Positions 48,930 through 60,402 of a stretch of 64,000 nucleotides of DNA are shown piece after piece. The notes below the pieces were generated by a model. It saw nothing but the letters and a program-made list of their open reading frames with translations, was not told the DNA's origin and made no database searches. The stretch lies in assembly GCA_907165065.1 (NCBI GenBank), contig OU015524.1, positions 34,539,295 through 34,603,294 on the forward strand, given 5' to 3'. Position 1 is the stretch's first letter; every line of letters begins with the position of its first letter. The position numbers and the translations under genes are program-made. The stretch is from Caprimulgus europaeus. Its lineage: Eukaryota > Chordata > Aves > Caprimulgiformes > Caprimulgidae.

Positions 48930-49159
48930 TTCCCTTCCCTTCCCTTCCCTTCCCTTCCCTTCCCTTCCCTTCCCTTCCCTTCCCTTCCCTTCCCTTCCCT
49001 TCCCTTCCCTTCCCTTCCCTTCCCTTCCCTTCCCTTCCCTTCCCTTCCCTTCCCTTCCCTTCCCTTCCCTTCCCTTCCCTTCCCTTCCCTTCCCTTCCCT
49101 TCCCTTCCCTTCCCTTCCCTTCCCTTCCCTTCCCTTCCCTTCCCTTCCCCTCCCTTCCC
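48930..49159. repeat. (CTTCC)n pentanucleotide array, about 45 copies
   Basis: About 220 bases of pure pentanucleotide repeat, then one imperfect unit (CCCCTCCCTTCCC) at the right edge. It has the same motif and strand as the array at 14.5 kb. Frames running through it are repeat translation, not genes. Confidence 0.97.
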
Positions 49160-49684
49160 ATGAATTTGATATGAATGTCAGGAAAAGTGTATCTGAGTGT
49201 GCAATATGAATTTTAGGTGCATTTGGGGAGACATTTTTGAGTGGGGGATGCAAGTGAGCCCTCCTTTAGCTCCCGAGTTGGTGGGTGAGAAGTGGGAGCA
49301 GGGCAGGATGCTCCCAAAGAGGGGTGCAGGAGCATGGCCAGGCTGCAGGGGGTTGAGGCAAGGGAGGGAGCCTCCGTGGACTCCTCAAGGGCACGGGAGC
49401 CCTCCCGGGCTGGGAACCACTCCCAAACTGCTGACACAGGCAGAAGGGAGCAGCAGCAGCGTGATCCCCAGCACAGCATTGCCTGTGGGCAGGCGGGAGG
49501 AGGCATGTGGCCTTGGGATGGAGAAGGTCATGATTGCTCTTTCTCAGGTCAAGAATGGCAGGTGGGCTGGTGCGATGGAAAAGCACACTCACCTGCTTGG
49601 AAACTTGTGATCACTGGGTTGGCACTGGCCGGTGGCAGGGCTGGAGGGACCGCCAGGGATGTGGCATGTGCTGCCCTTGGGGCA
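49160..49684. other. unique noncoding DNA
   Basis: No exon or repeat recognised between the pentanucleotide array and the CpG-rich patch. Confidence 0.4.
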
Positions 49685-50000
49685 GGTACGGCCCCCGCTG
49701 GGGCTGGCCAGACGTGGGGGGCCGGGATGAGCAGTCAGTTGCTCGTCACTCGTCCCGTGTCCTGCCAGCTGATGGGGGCCGCGTGCTGGGAGCCTCAGCT
49801 GAGGGCACACGGGCTGCCAGCCCAGGAGGTTCGGCAGGCAGCGCGTGGCTGCTGGCCTCGGCACACACTGGCTCGCACGTTACTGACCGCACGTACACGC
49901 CCCGCAGCCCAGAAGGCCCTGGCAGCATCCGCGTGTCCCGGGCTCCCAGCCGCCCCTGCCGCGCTCCTTGTCTCCCTGCCAGCCAGTGCCCCGGATCCGC
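49685..50000. promoter_or_regulatory. CpG-rich island, orphan
   Basis: CpG-dense stretch, roughly thirty CpGs in about 300 bases, that opens frames on both strands (for example + frames to 50113 and 50220). None has recognisable protein content. It could be an orphan promoter or unmethylated regulatory island. Confidence 0.4.
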
Positions 50001-50013
50001 TTCCTCCCTCCCT

Positions 50014-50028
50014 CCCCCCCCCCCCCCC
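50014..50028. repeat. homopolymer C15 run within a pyrimidine tract
   Basis: Fifteen consecutive C follow CCTCCCTCCCT and precede TCTCTCTTTCC and a T run. It is G-quadruplex-prone on the - strand and i-motif-prone on the + strand. Assembly length here may be unreliable. Confidence 0.9.
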
Positions 50029-51360
50029 TCTCTCTTTCCTCTTCTTTTTTTTTCCTCTCTCCCAGTTGCAGGAGGCAAGGGACGGGGGGAGAAAGAGGGG
50101 TTGCCAGAAGTGAATGGGAGGCAAGAGGGGATGGGAGAAGGGCTGGGGTCATCACTCCTCCGTCTCTCTGGAAAGAGATGGGTGCACATTCCACCACCAC
50201 AATTGCTTCCAGAGAAGTAATTTCCTTTCCTCCCTCTGCTCTTTGTATCATGCCACAAGGGAGGAGAGGACAGTTCTACGTGCCAGGCGGGTAGCACGTC
50301 CACCGTGAGGGGTCAGCACTCTCCGAGCAGCTGCTGTGCCTGGGATTGTGTCTTGGTCCCTGCTCCTGCTGCCCAAAGCAGAGGGTTACTGCTGCTGTGT
50401 GGGACTGGAACCCTTGAGACTCTCCCACATGAACCAAGTCATCACTTCTCCTCCTTCCCTGCATGACCTCAGGGTCCTGCTGTGATGCACAGGGCTGGGT
50501 GGCTTGGCCCAGGCTTTGGAGTAGATGGTGAGCCCATCGGGAGGCTGTACAAAACACGGTGGTGGCTGGTGACAAGGAGCTCTGTGGCACAAACACTGTT
50601 GGATGAAGCTTGCAGGGCCTATATGTTGTCTGCTGCGGACAGATTAAAGGGTGGAGGGAGGGTAAAAAGGGAGACACCAGAGCCCTTTGGTTCATTAGCA
50701 GTGTGCAGAGGTTGCTTGCATTCATGTTTGTTAGTGTTTGCTGTGACATCCAAGACAAAGTCCATCTCCCCATTGTTCCTTCAAATCCTTGTCTCTTTCT
50801 AGCTTGCACCTAGTCCTTTCTCCTCAAACTTTCTAACCCAGGGCTTTTCCAGCCTGAAGTCTTTGCACTGTTTTTTGAGAAATCTACTGCTGTATTGTCA
50901 TGCCACAAGAAAGGCAAAGGTCCTAGGGCAGATTCTTGACCATAGTGCTGTGCAAAGCCCTGTTTTTCTTCATCTCTCTTTAGGTGGCCCAGAGCAGAAG
51001 GCAACCTGGTGAGCTCTGACTCCAGGTTTGAGGGGGATCTATAGAGTCACAGGATGAGTTTTGCTTTCATTAACCTGTGAATCAAGCTCACAGCAACAGC
51101 ACATTTGGCACTGGTGGGTTTGTTTTGGGTTTTGTTTTTTTTTCCCCTCTCTTTTTTCCCTTCCTTTTTTCTTCCTTCCAAAAAGTCTTTCCCCTTGAGG
51201 TCTCTGGGAACAGTGAACTCATCCCTCATGCAGGCAGGCTCCAGGTTCTCATAGTCACTGCCCTAGACTTCCAGGTGATCCTACTGTTCATAGTCACTCC
51301 CTCCTCATTAATAAGGAGAAGGGCCAAGGGCATGATTTTTCCTTTGGACCTTCTCATGGT
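50029..51360. other. unique noncoding DNA
   Basis: No exon supported. A T-rich tract with C interruptions lies at about 51120-51180. Confidence 0.4.
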
Positions 51361-52230
51361 GAACATGCCCACCTGACTGTGTGCCAGGGACCAGTTTGAG
51401 AACCCTGGGTTCAAGCCTGGTTTGACACAGGTTCTGGATTCCTGAGAAGCAAATAAAGGCACATCCACACCAAGCAATAAGGTATGTGAAAGAAATTTAT
51501 TTATTGAACAAGGTTGTGTATTGTAACATTTGAGTGAAGGTAGAAGAACAAAAAGAAGAAAGCTAGAAAAAGAAGAGGTAACATTTAAAGGTGGAAGAAG
51601 AGAAAAGCAGAAAGCTAGAAAGAGAGGAAAAAGAAGAAAGTCTCACTACCCTGGGTTCCAGCAACAAGCAACAAAGATTCTTGTATTCTTTCCTGCTGGC
51701 AAGGGATTTGTCTTCTTTTCTTCTGCTCATGAGAGGTCCCAGTGATAGTCAAGGCTGTTGCCTTCTATTTGCTCCAGTTCTTAAGGGCCTTCCCAGTGGG
51801 TGAAGGTGATTAGCATATGCATGCAGGCCTAATCAGTCTTTCCAGATGGTTCTGGAAATGGGCCTAGTCCACAAGGTTCTGGAAATGGGCCTAGTCCACA
51901 AGGTTCTGGAAATGGGCTTGGGGGTCCCTGGTGATTGACAGATGCCATAGAAGTTCTCACTTGTCATTTGTTAGATGCACAATCATCTCCTTCAGTCCAT
52001 CACCATCAGTGGTCATCAGGGTGAAGATTGGAGTTTGGAGATAGGACAATACCCTCCAGCAGAGTTTGTTCCTTATCAGCAACTCCCCTTCCCCCTAGGT
52101 GTCCCTTTCGTTCTTCTTATCAGTCCCCTTGGTCATCAGAGTGGGAGGGTGGGTACAGCAGCCTGCCTTTGTTTGCTTACATGCCTTGAGTTGTTTGAGG
52201 CATATTTTTAACAGAGCTCTTTTACCAGTC
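51361..52230 (-). mobile_element. probable endogenous retrovirus LTR, antisense, fossil
   Basis: Read on the - strand, this region has LTR-like organisation: a U3-like part with a triplicated short block, a stretch leading to an AATAAATAAA-type poly(A) signal (about 51496-51506 on the + strand), and a further ~100-130 bases resembling U5. Family is uncertain; an avian ERVL- or ERVK-type LTR is plausible. Borders are approximate and I could not identify a target-site duplication. Confidence 0.4.
51848..51919. repeat. 27-bp tandem repeat, 2.7 copies, inside the LTR-like region
   Basis: Two identical 27-base units (51848-51874 and 51875-51901, starting GGTTCTGGAAATGGGCC) and a partial third to about 51919. 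Tandem duplications of this size are common in the U3 enhancer region of retroviral LTRs. Confidence 0.93.
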
Positions 52231-52779
52231 TCACACTGTGCCACATGGCATAACCTTTACTCACCACAGGAATGTCTGCTCACATCCACATGCCCACAGA
52301 TGTCAGGGGGCAACTTGCCTCAGCGAGACCTCTTGCCAGCCACACTTTCCTGTGCCAGCAGCCTCAGTGAGCCCAAGAGACTCACTCCACCAGCACGTCA
52401 TCCCCAGCAGGTTTGCCCTGGCCACGCTGACAGCACTGGCTCCTGCAGCCAGCCACATGCTGCGGTCACCTCCCCTGGTGCCTGTCTGCAGGAGCTGGTT
52501 ATTGAACCTGCCCATTTTATTCCTAACTTGCTTAGAAATCTGAATGATTCTGTTTCCCCAGAAATGTTGCCTTGTGCTGGCACAGCAGTCTTACATGCAC
52601 ACCAGCACTGGTGGGTGCTGTTGGAAATAGCTGTAAGTCCTCAACTTGGAGGTGGATCTCCCTTCACCCATGTTTCTCCTTTGGCATTTACTCCTTGGTT
52701 CTTTACCTCAAGGATTGTCTCCCTGAGCTCTTTGCTGTTGATCTCTCACTCCACCTAGCCCAACATTATCAGCACCCTC
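52231..52779. other. sequence between LTR-like and internal retrovirus-like parts, unassigned
   Basis: No gene recognised. It may belong to the same fossil element, given the parts on either side. Confidence 0.3.
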
Positions 52780-53513
52780 TGACTATCTTGTCCATGGAGG
52801 TGGTGACCAGGTAGGCCACAGGGCTAACTGGGTGGTTATTGTCACAGATGACAATGGGCTCCCCCTCATTTTCTTCTGTGTGTGTGCTGATGGGGCTTTT
52901 AGACTCCCACCAGTCTCTCTTTTTGAAGAAATCTGTCTGTCCATTAACTCTCAGGGCTGGAGAGCACAGTGGTGTATGCTTGTCCAGCTTGAAGGATATC
53001 TAGCCAGCCCTGCCAGTTTTGAAGGAAAGTGGTTTTCACTTTTTCATCCAGTCACTTCTTGTAAGAAAAGACATATCCATTCTCTTTGAATCCAAACGCT
53101 TGCACATGCCAGTGCTGGCTTTCAACTGTCCTCATTCCTGGAGGAGATTCTCCTGGCCTGAACACACCTTTGACTCTCCAAAGTCATATATGACTGTAGA
53201 AAATCTTCCTTCAGCAGAAGTTTTGTGCTTTGTTAGCAAAAGAAAATCCCTGAATTTGTTGACGTTCTTGGGAAACTTCTCCAAGGTCTTCCCTCTGGTA
53301 CTTCAAAGGCGGTGTGGACAGTGCTGATTTCTTTATGTGAGCCCAGAGTATCTCAAGCCATGCCTCTGGCTGCGGGTTGGTAATGATGCCAGTCATTTGT
53401 TTGGGCTCCTGTGGATAACTATGTCGGGGCCAAGCACTGTGCCAGTGAGCTTCTTTTAAGGACTGATTTTCTTCTACACAGTCAAGACTCAGGCAGCCTA
53501 TTATTAACCTCAA
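52780..53513 (-). mobile_element. possible internal (pol-derived) remnant of the same antisense retrovirus fossil
   Basis: The - strand shows stretches with coding-like texture, and the block near 53211-53513 has faint resemblance to the connection region after a retroviral reverse transcriptase. Its position upstream, in - orientation, of the LTR-like region fits an element read right to left with its 3' LTR at 51.4-52.2 kb. It is clearly broken and old. Assignment is tentative. Confidence 0.3.
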
Positions 53514-56500
53514 AGCCCGATGGCTTGCTTTGCATTGCCATTTTAGTCTGTGTTTTCACCGACTCCAACACACAGCTGCTGCACTTCCATGCACCCCTGT
53601 TGTCTCCCTGCACTTGCTTTGAGCCTTAACTCACCAGAACACTGTTCCAAATCTTGCATCTCAGACTTCTCATGTCCTTCACCCATCCACAGAGAAAAGG
53701 CCTTGTGAGGACAGCATTGAAATTTCCATAAGCCTGCCCCAATTACTTGTCCCAGAAATCCAATGGAGTAGAGAAATGTGGCCTTGCTCTTCTAGATGGT
53801 CAAAGAGACATGACAGCAACAAGTGGGGAGCCAGTAGCAGAGACATCACTTGAATGCAAAGGTTCAGAGTGACAGGCTTAGGTCAGGACAAATGTCACCC
53901 TCTTGAAGGTCAATAGCAGGCAAAAGTGTGTATTTTGCCCACACCCAAGCAGCTGTGTCGCCACTGATAGCAGGAAAGGATGAGAGGAGTTCTACTAATA
54001 AGGACTAATTATGAGACTGTGCCTGAGCTCAGATCTCCTGCTCAAAAAGTCCCTCTGCATGTGAGTAAGCATACAACGGTGACCTTAGTGGGGCAAACCT
54101 CAGAAACCACAGGAGGTCTGAGGGTGCCAGGCAAAAGAAGGGACGAGCCTATGCCAGCCCATCTCTGTGGAGAGGTGAAGCAGGCATCCAAAAATAGCCC
54201 ATAACCCCCCTGCCAAGAGCAGCAAGCCTTTGATAAACAGTTTAAAAATAACCTCAGTGGGAAAGACATAGCAGCTCCTTCCATCAGAATTGGATTTGTG
54301 TTGTGTTTGCCTTCCCATGCCCCTGCCAGCTTGCTGCTGAGCGTATCGCTCATGTGATGCCTGCTGCCCTCAGAAGCTGGCCCTGGCTGGGATGCAGGGA
54401 ACCCCAAGGGACTGGGAAGATGCTCGGTTATATTTTAATGCTGCAGCAAGGGCTTGTCCTGGCTGGGAGCAGGAGTGGGGAGGCAGCCCGGCAGAGACAT
54501 GCCTAGTTGGGTCTACACGGTGCTCTTCGTGTTGTGGCTTCCTACCCTCTTGTTGACAAAAGGGAAGGGCTTGTGTGGGTGTCAAGAGGAGAGGGGAAAG
54601 TGCAGGGAGGTCTGCTGCAGGAAACTGGAGCCAGACATGCTGAGGGTCAGTGTGTCCTGGAGAACCCTTCCTGGAGAAGGAGGACAGTGGAGCGGGGACA
54701 GAAAGGAGCCCTCTTTACCTTCCCTCCACTGCCCTCAAATAACAGTGCAAGCTATAGCCAGGAGATCACCCTGGGATGCAGCACCATTCCTGCCTGGCTG
54801 CCCCAGGACAGTGGCACCTCTCCCTAGAGAAAGTGGGATTTTGTGCAGGATGGGGCAGGTTGAGTACCCCAGGATGCTGGTTCTCCATGGGGGATCTCAA
54901 AAGCTGTGGTCACCTGTCTAGGCAGCCCTGGCAAGCATCAGAGCAGCAGGGCTCATTGCACTGACATGTGCTTTTGAGCAAGACAGTCTCAGTGCTCTAT
55001 GAAGGGACAACACTTACATCCCCCTCCGCCCCATACCACCATGCACACACTCCTCTGGGCTCAGGACACAGATCCTGCAGCACTCCCCTGCCCTGGCTGC
55101 CCAGCAAAGCCCCCTCCAGAAAAGCAGGGAGCAAGGCCTGGAAAGAAAAAGTCACAGAGAGGCAGAAAAATCTCATTATTTTGGAAGGTTATTGTATTTC
55201 TCTTGTGGGTGGGGGAGAGCAGGAGGGAGGTGGGGCAGTGCAGAGGCCGGCAATCTTTCTCAAAATGTTGTCAGTCCAGCACAGTGATCCTTGGAGAGCC
55301 CATGCCATTCTGCTGCCAGCAAGCAGTAGCCAATTAAGGGCAATTAGGGTGGAAGCGGAGAAGGCGCCCCTTTAGCCGCCACCAGAGCAGCCGCTGGGAG
55401 CACTGGCAGGGCTCCACACTGTCAGGTTATTAGAGTTCTCCTCGTATTGTCCTTGGAAGAGATGCTCCAGAGCCGTCTGCTCGGAGCAGTGAGATGAAAG
55501 GGAGACCTCCTTTGATGTGTTCTCCCAAAGCCTCTGCTGTGGCGTGTGTAGTCAGCCCCAGCACTTCTCTAGCACCTTCCACTGCTATGAATTACCCAGG
55601 CCAGTTACCCCAATAGTTGAGGTTTCCCAGGCAGAGCAGGACCCCCCAGGGCACAGACGTGGCCTCTGTCCCCCATGGCAAATCCTCTTCCATGAAACAA
55701 GATGCAGCAAGCAAGGGCAGAGAGCAGCAAGGAGGAGAGAAGATCTGGGACAGAGGGCTAGCCCGTCTCCATAGGGAGAGGACGAGAGGCACAGCCGAAG
55801 ATGAGTGGGCTTGCTCACAGCCACCCTGGCTGTGGCATGGACCCAGGGCTCTTACTGGGGGCCTGCACGATTAACAGCTGGATACTGATGATCTCAAAGC
55901 CTCCCTCCTATCTGCACATACTGCCACAGGACATCAAACCATATGGAATGACAGTGACTGAGCTTGCAACAGCTTTGCTGCTTATTTTGTCCTAACATTT
56001 GCAAAATCTCCTTCCTTGGCTACCCCTTCCTCCCCTACAGCTCAGGCAGCTGAGAATCAGCAGAGGAAGGAGATAGGGCAGCTCTGTTATGTGTCATGAA
56101 GATGTCCCCTTGGCCCACTGGAGAGATGCTCTCTCCAATCCCTGCTCTGCAAGCCTGAGAACTAAGTGCCTCTGGGCAGCAGTGTCCTGCCAACAAAGAG
56201 ATCTCACCATGGCACCGAGTTTCCTAATATGTTGCCGACAGCACCCTTATTCCTTTTCCCCTCCCCGTTCTGCTTCTTGGACAGTCCCTCTCCCTCCCCG
56301 GGGGTCACGCCTCCCCTTCCTTATTCTCCCGCTTTACTGCTCCTGATGTTACTGTGCCCATCCTGTGTCACTGCCTCCAGGCAGAGCTTAGCGTGCTGCC
56401 CTGTATTATTCTCGCTGCTGGAGGACCACAGCGGGGGCAAAGCTGGGAGAAGAAAGAGGTGCAGCTTTTGCCACTGGGCATGGGTTGTGATGGGATGGGA

Positions 56501-58429
56501 AGAAGGTCTATGGTAACTCTTCATCCTCACAGAATCTGTATTTTTCCTGCATCCAAGAGCTGCTGCTGGATGGAGTTCAACTTCGCCTTGATATGGAGTA
56601 GAGCAGGAATGCCATCAACTCCATATGTCAGTCAGTCTGTCTCAAGACTCAGGGCATTGCTGGTTTGGGCCAGATTCCCCCCTAGTCCTTTGTAAACCAA
56701 GTGGCTCTACCTAGGTGCCCTTTTGGGCAGCTCCACTGCCCTGCCACCCTTCCTCTTCATCTGGATGGCTCCTTACATTTCCCAGACAGGCAAGCTGGCT
56801 GACTGAAGCTGCCATCTCCAGCACTGTATGCAGCAGCGTCGTGGGAACAGCAGGCTCTGAGCATGCTGCATTATAGACTCCAAAGCAAAGGTGGCCCCAG
56901 GGCACTTCCTATGGGTTTTCCATCCACAGGTGTCACCACCCATCCGGAAGGAAGTAGCCAGCCTTGTTTTGAGCAGCTGCCTTGTAAATGCATCCTGTCT
57001 GAACAGCATGTGGCTGCCTGACTGAGGACAAAGCAACCTGTAGCCTCCAGAAGTGAAATACAGCATTGAAAACTCACAGTGCTGCACACAGCCAGAGAGA
57101 CCGATGCTCTCCACCATCTCTTGTGACAACTGCCTTCCTGCTTTTCCATCTCTGTTGGGAACAGGAATGATCTTGATAGTTTCCTTTCCCGCCTGGTGCT
57201 GCCCTTGCAACTGCTGCAGAGCACAAATGCAAACAGACAGATGCAGACCTTGGTCTTGCTTCATGAAAATACTTCTAGTGCTGTCACGTTTGGTAAAGGT
57301 CTTTCATTTATGAATCCTACCCACTGACCCCAAAGCACCTGAGATTCTCTCAGAATTTTTGCCAGCACCTGTGATGCTTTTGTGTAGCTCCAAAGAGGAA
57401 ATAACGCGCTTGGAAAAGCTCCTAGCAGCTCCAAGAATGGGTCCCTGGAAACTCAGTGGGGTAGTTACAATGCAGAACTCAGAAGTGCTCTTCCCCCACG
57501 TGCTACCTCTTGAAAGCCAAGGACCAGGAAGAGAGAGTGGATGCCACCATGTGGCAGCAGATTCCCAAGTGTGGAGCTCGGGAGAGCTTCAGGCAGGACT
57601 GGCTCGTTGCTCAGGCTGGAGGATGGCCTGGCCCTCCACATGCAGAGCTTCGGCAAGGAATTACGACCTTCTGTGGACTGACAGGGAGGTGCTGTACCAG
57701 CACCTTCTACCTTCCCCAAAGACACCAGCCACCCAGTCAATGGAGGTAAGATTTATTCAGCAATTCAGCAGCCCTGGAATTTACCATGGAAGCCAATATT
57801 TGTCTGAGAATTGTATTCCAGCACTAAAGACCCATTATTCACAGTGACAGCCTGAAGAACTGAAAACAAACAAAGAACAAAGTCAAATCAAGTAGCTTTG
57901 GATATAAACCACCCTGCCTCAAGGCAGAAGACAACTTCTAAGCAAGAGAGACAACTTCTAAGGGAGAAACTCTTTTGTCAAACACATTATCCCACTGCTG
58001 CAAAGCTTCTTGCCTTTCTCTCAGAAGCAACCAAAACTGGCTTGGCAGAAGACACTGGGCTAGATGGAGATTTAATTTGATCCAGGCTGGCCATTCTTAT
58101 CTTCTACATTTTCACTGTAAAAAAGAAAAAGAAAAAAGAAAGGAGAAAAGTTTTACATCTTTCTGGCAATGAAGAGAGCCTGAAATATTTGAAGCTAATA
58201 TAAAAAGACACAACCGCATTGTTTGTGGTCTGAAGTATGCTGCAACAAGGGCTCTGAACTGTCATTCATATCAAGAGGCTGTTAACTATAAACTCAGCAA
58301 TGGCAACTCCAGCCTTAGCTTTCTTCACTGCTGCACGTTGGCTGAGAATGTGCTTATCCCCCAGGCTCTTCGTTGCCCTCCCAGCTGTCAAAATGCCAAT
58401 TTCTGCCCCCTCAACAGCTCTTCCAGGGT
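53514..58429. other. unique noncoding DNA
   Basis: No supported exon or repeat family. A compact block with CCAATTAAGGGCAATTAGGG and CpG-richer sequence lies at about 55330-55385. A CT-rich stretch lies at 56240-56330. Confidence 0.4.
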
Positions 58430-58635
58430 GTTGCATGTAACTGCTGCAGTATATTCTGTAAATACAGCACTGTCAGCTTAAAATACATTTGAATATAAAA
58501 AATAATAGCATGGGGACAACTATCTGGTTGGGTTACTTGCATATTTCATCCTTTAAGTGCTGCACTCTAACCTGAAGGTGTGAATGAAGCTATTGACAAG
58601 TCTGAGGTATTTTGCCTTAGAGATACAGATAGTCC
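58430..58635. promoter_or_regulatory. possible conserved noncoding element
   Basis: AT-rich, complex, repeat-free block with CTGTAAATACAGC, AAAAATAATAGC and TTGCATATTTCATCC (octamer-like) cores. The call rests on composition only. Confidence 0.25.
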
Positions 58636-59220
58636 AAAGGGTCCTGTTCCCAAAGAAGAAGTTGGACTCTACCTGCCTTGAGCAGCTGGGTCCATACAAG
58701 CTACTGGTATATCAAGGTTTAGCTGATTTTGGTTGCTGAGCCCTTACCACCCTAGGTGTTTCCCAGTTCTCCAATTCTTTGCTCTTAGACTGTGCCAGCA
58801 GACCTCCAATGCCCTGTGCTGATTTGCCCCAGTAGAGACTTCTGTTGTTGCTGTCTGGGAAGACCAGTTCTGTGTGTCCTTGGGAAGAGCACATAGAAGG
58901 TCAAAGTGTGAACTGAGGCAAAATGGACCGGATCTACTGCTTTTGCTGCCCTCTGTGCTTGTGCAGGGTTGAGCAAAGCTTCCGCTCAGGAGGCATGGTG
59001 AGCCTGTGGAAGGAAACCAGCTGCAGCACGAAGGAGGAGGAAGAACTGGGGTCTGCAGTGCCATAGGATGGGGAGAGGGGACTTTGACTGGCAGAGGGCA
59101 CAGAGTTGGGCTCACACCAAGGGTATTTATGTGATAGAAAGGAAGCTATAACCACGCTGTGGTGGTGGCTGGAGAAAGAGGTCTTGATATACAGCATCAA
59201 AGACTCAAAACAAAGAAAAA
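58636..59220. other. unique noncoding DNA
   Basis: No exon or repeat family recognised between the AT-rich block and the CR1 element. Confidence 0.4.
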
Positions 59221-59528
59221 AGGATGTTGTAGTGAGGTGGGTGTTGGTCTCCTCTTTCGAGTCACTAGTGATAGGGTGAGAGGAAATGGCCTCAAGTTGC
59301 ACCAGTGGAGTTTAGATTGGATATTAGGAAGAATTTATTTACTGAAAGCGTGGTCAAGCATTGCAGCAGGCTGCCCAGGGAAGTGGTGGAGTTATCATTC
59401 CTGGAGGTGTTCAAAAGACATGTAGACATGGCACTTCAGGACATGGTTTTGTGGACAAGGTGGTGTTGGGTTGGTGGTTGGACTTGATGATCTTAGAGGT
59501 CTTTTCCAACCTTAATGATTCTGTGATA
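59221..59528 (+). mobile_element. CR1 LINE, 5'-truncated 3' end
   Basis: Clear match to the CR1 3' consensus in sense orientation: GTTGTAGTGAGGTGGG, AGTGATAGGGTGAGAGGAAATGG, AGGCTGCCCAGGGAAGTGG, GACTTGATGATCTTAGAGGTC and CTTTTCCAACCTTAATGATTCTGTGAT follow each other in order. It ends in the CR1 octamer-type terminus (ATTCTGTGAT) rather than poly(A). Severe 5' truncation is usual for the family. It is less diverged than the other CR1 relics here, so the insertion is younger. It is the best evidence that the host is a bird or other reptile. Confidence 0.95.
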
Positions 59529-60332
59529 AAAAACAATTTAAAATGTTGGCCTGCCTGGCTGCTCGAGCTGAGTTTTGCAGCGAGTCTGGAGGTGCTTGTT
59601 GCCAGCAGTGCTGTGCTCCCACCATGCTGCTCACCAGCTGCAAGGGAGCAGAGCTTGTCACCATGGGTCACCAGGGCTAGTCACATTAATTGTCTTAAAC
59701 CATGGCCCCCAGCTGTGCCACCCATCCCAAGGGAAGATCTCTGAAACAGAGAGAGAGCGCCATGCAAACTCCTCCCGTGGTGGCTTTCGTAACCCCCTGC
59801 TCAGCCTGGGGAGGGACGGAGGGAGCAGTTGGTGGCATTCTGCCTGTAAGGAGCAGCCACATTTCAGCCGTGATTCACGCGCCCGGGCGTTCGGCCTGTT
59901 TTGATGATTTGCAGAAAGCCAGTTCAGCAGAATTGCTAACCAGCTGTTTGCTGATGCTGCCAGTCCCATGTGAGGGTGTTGCCTGCCCCACCTGGGAGAC
60001 CTGGGAGATGCTATTGCCAACACAGAGAGGGAAAGACAGAGCATCAGGCTTGAGTGAAGCCTTCAAGCCACATCCACCTCCCATCATTTCCTTCACAATG
60101 TCCATGGAGATACACAGAGATGAGGACTGCTTGTCTCTATGGGCTAGACTGGCCTGGTGCTTCTTGGCCTTTCTTTCTTTGAAACAGCAATAAACACCTT
60201 TGGACCTCCTCACATAGGGCTGAGTTGTAGCACATTGCCCTCACTTTGCCTTCTACTCCCACTGCCTGTTGTCTTTGCTTCTTTTCTGGCGTGCATGAGG
60301 ATGGATGTGTCTGTCCCCAGAAGCTGTTGGCA
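59529..60332. other. unique noncoding DNA
   Basis: No exon recognised. A small CpG cluster lies at about 59870-59895. Confidence 0.4.
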
Positions 60333-60402
60333 ATCATTTTTCAGTCTCTTTGGCATTTGACAGACCACTTGTGGCCAATAGACCACAGGCTGAGAAACAC
60401 TG
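60333..60402 (-). mobile_element. hAT-type (Charlie/MER5-like) DNA transposon end
   Basis: The reverse complement starts CAGTGTTTCTCAGCCTGTGG and continues with a GGTCTATTGGCCACAAGTGGTC palindromic core. This mirrors the CAGTGGTTCTCAACCTGTGGTCC...GGACCACTGGTGGTCC terminal repeats of Charlie/MER5-type hAT elements. The outer boundary would be 60402 and the flanking TCCAGAAA a possible 8-bp target site. I did not find the partner terminus or its duplicated site to the left, so the element may be truncated. Confidence 0.45.

Noticed and set aside
48818-49253. Similar long frames around 48.9-49.2 kb
   Set aside because: Repeat translation of the second (CTTCC)n array.
49292-50220. 273- and 228-codon + frames
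   Set aside because: They lie in a CpG-rich patch and pyrimidine tract, overlap in different frames, and show no recognisable protein content.
51385-51430. tRNA B-box-like GGGTTCAAGCC, as in a tRNA or tRNA-derived SINE
   Set aside because: No A box, no cloverleaf pairing, and it lies at the edge of the LTR-like region.
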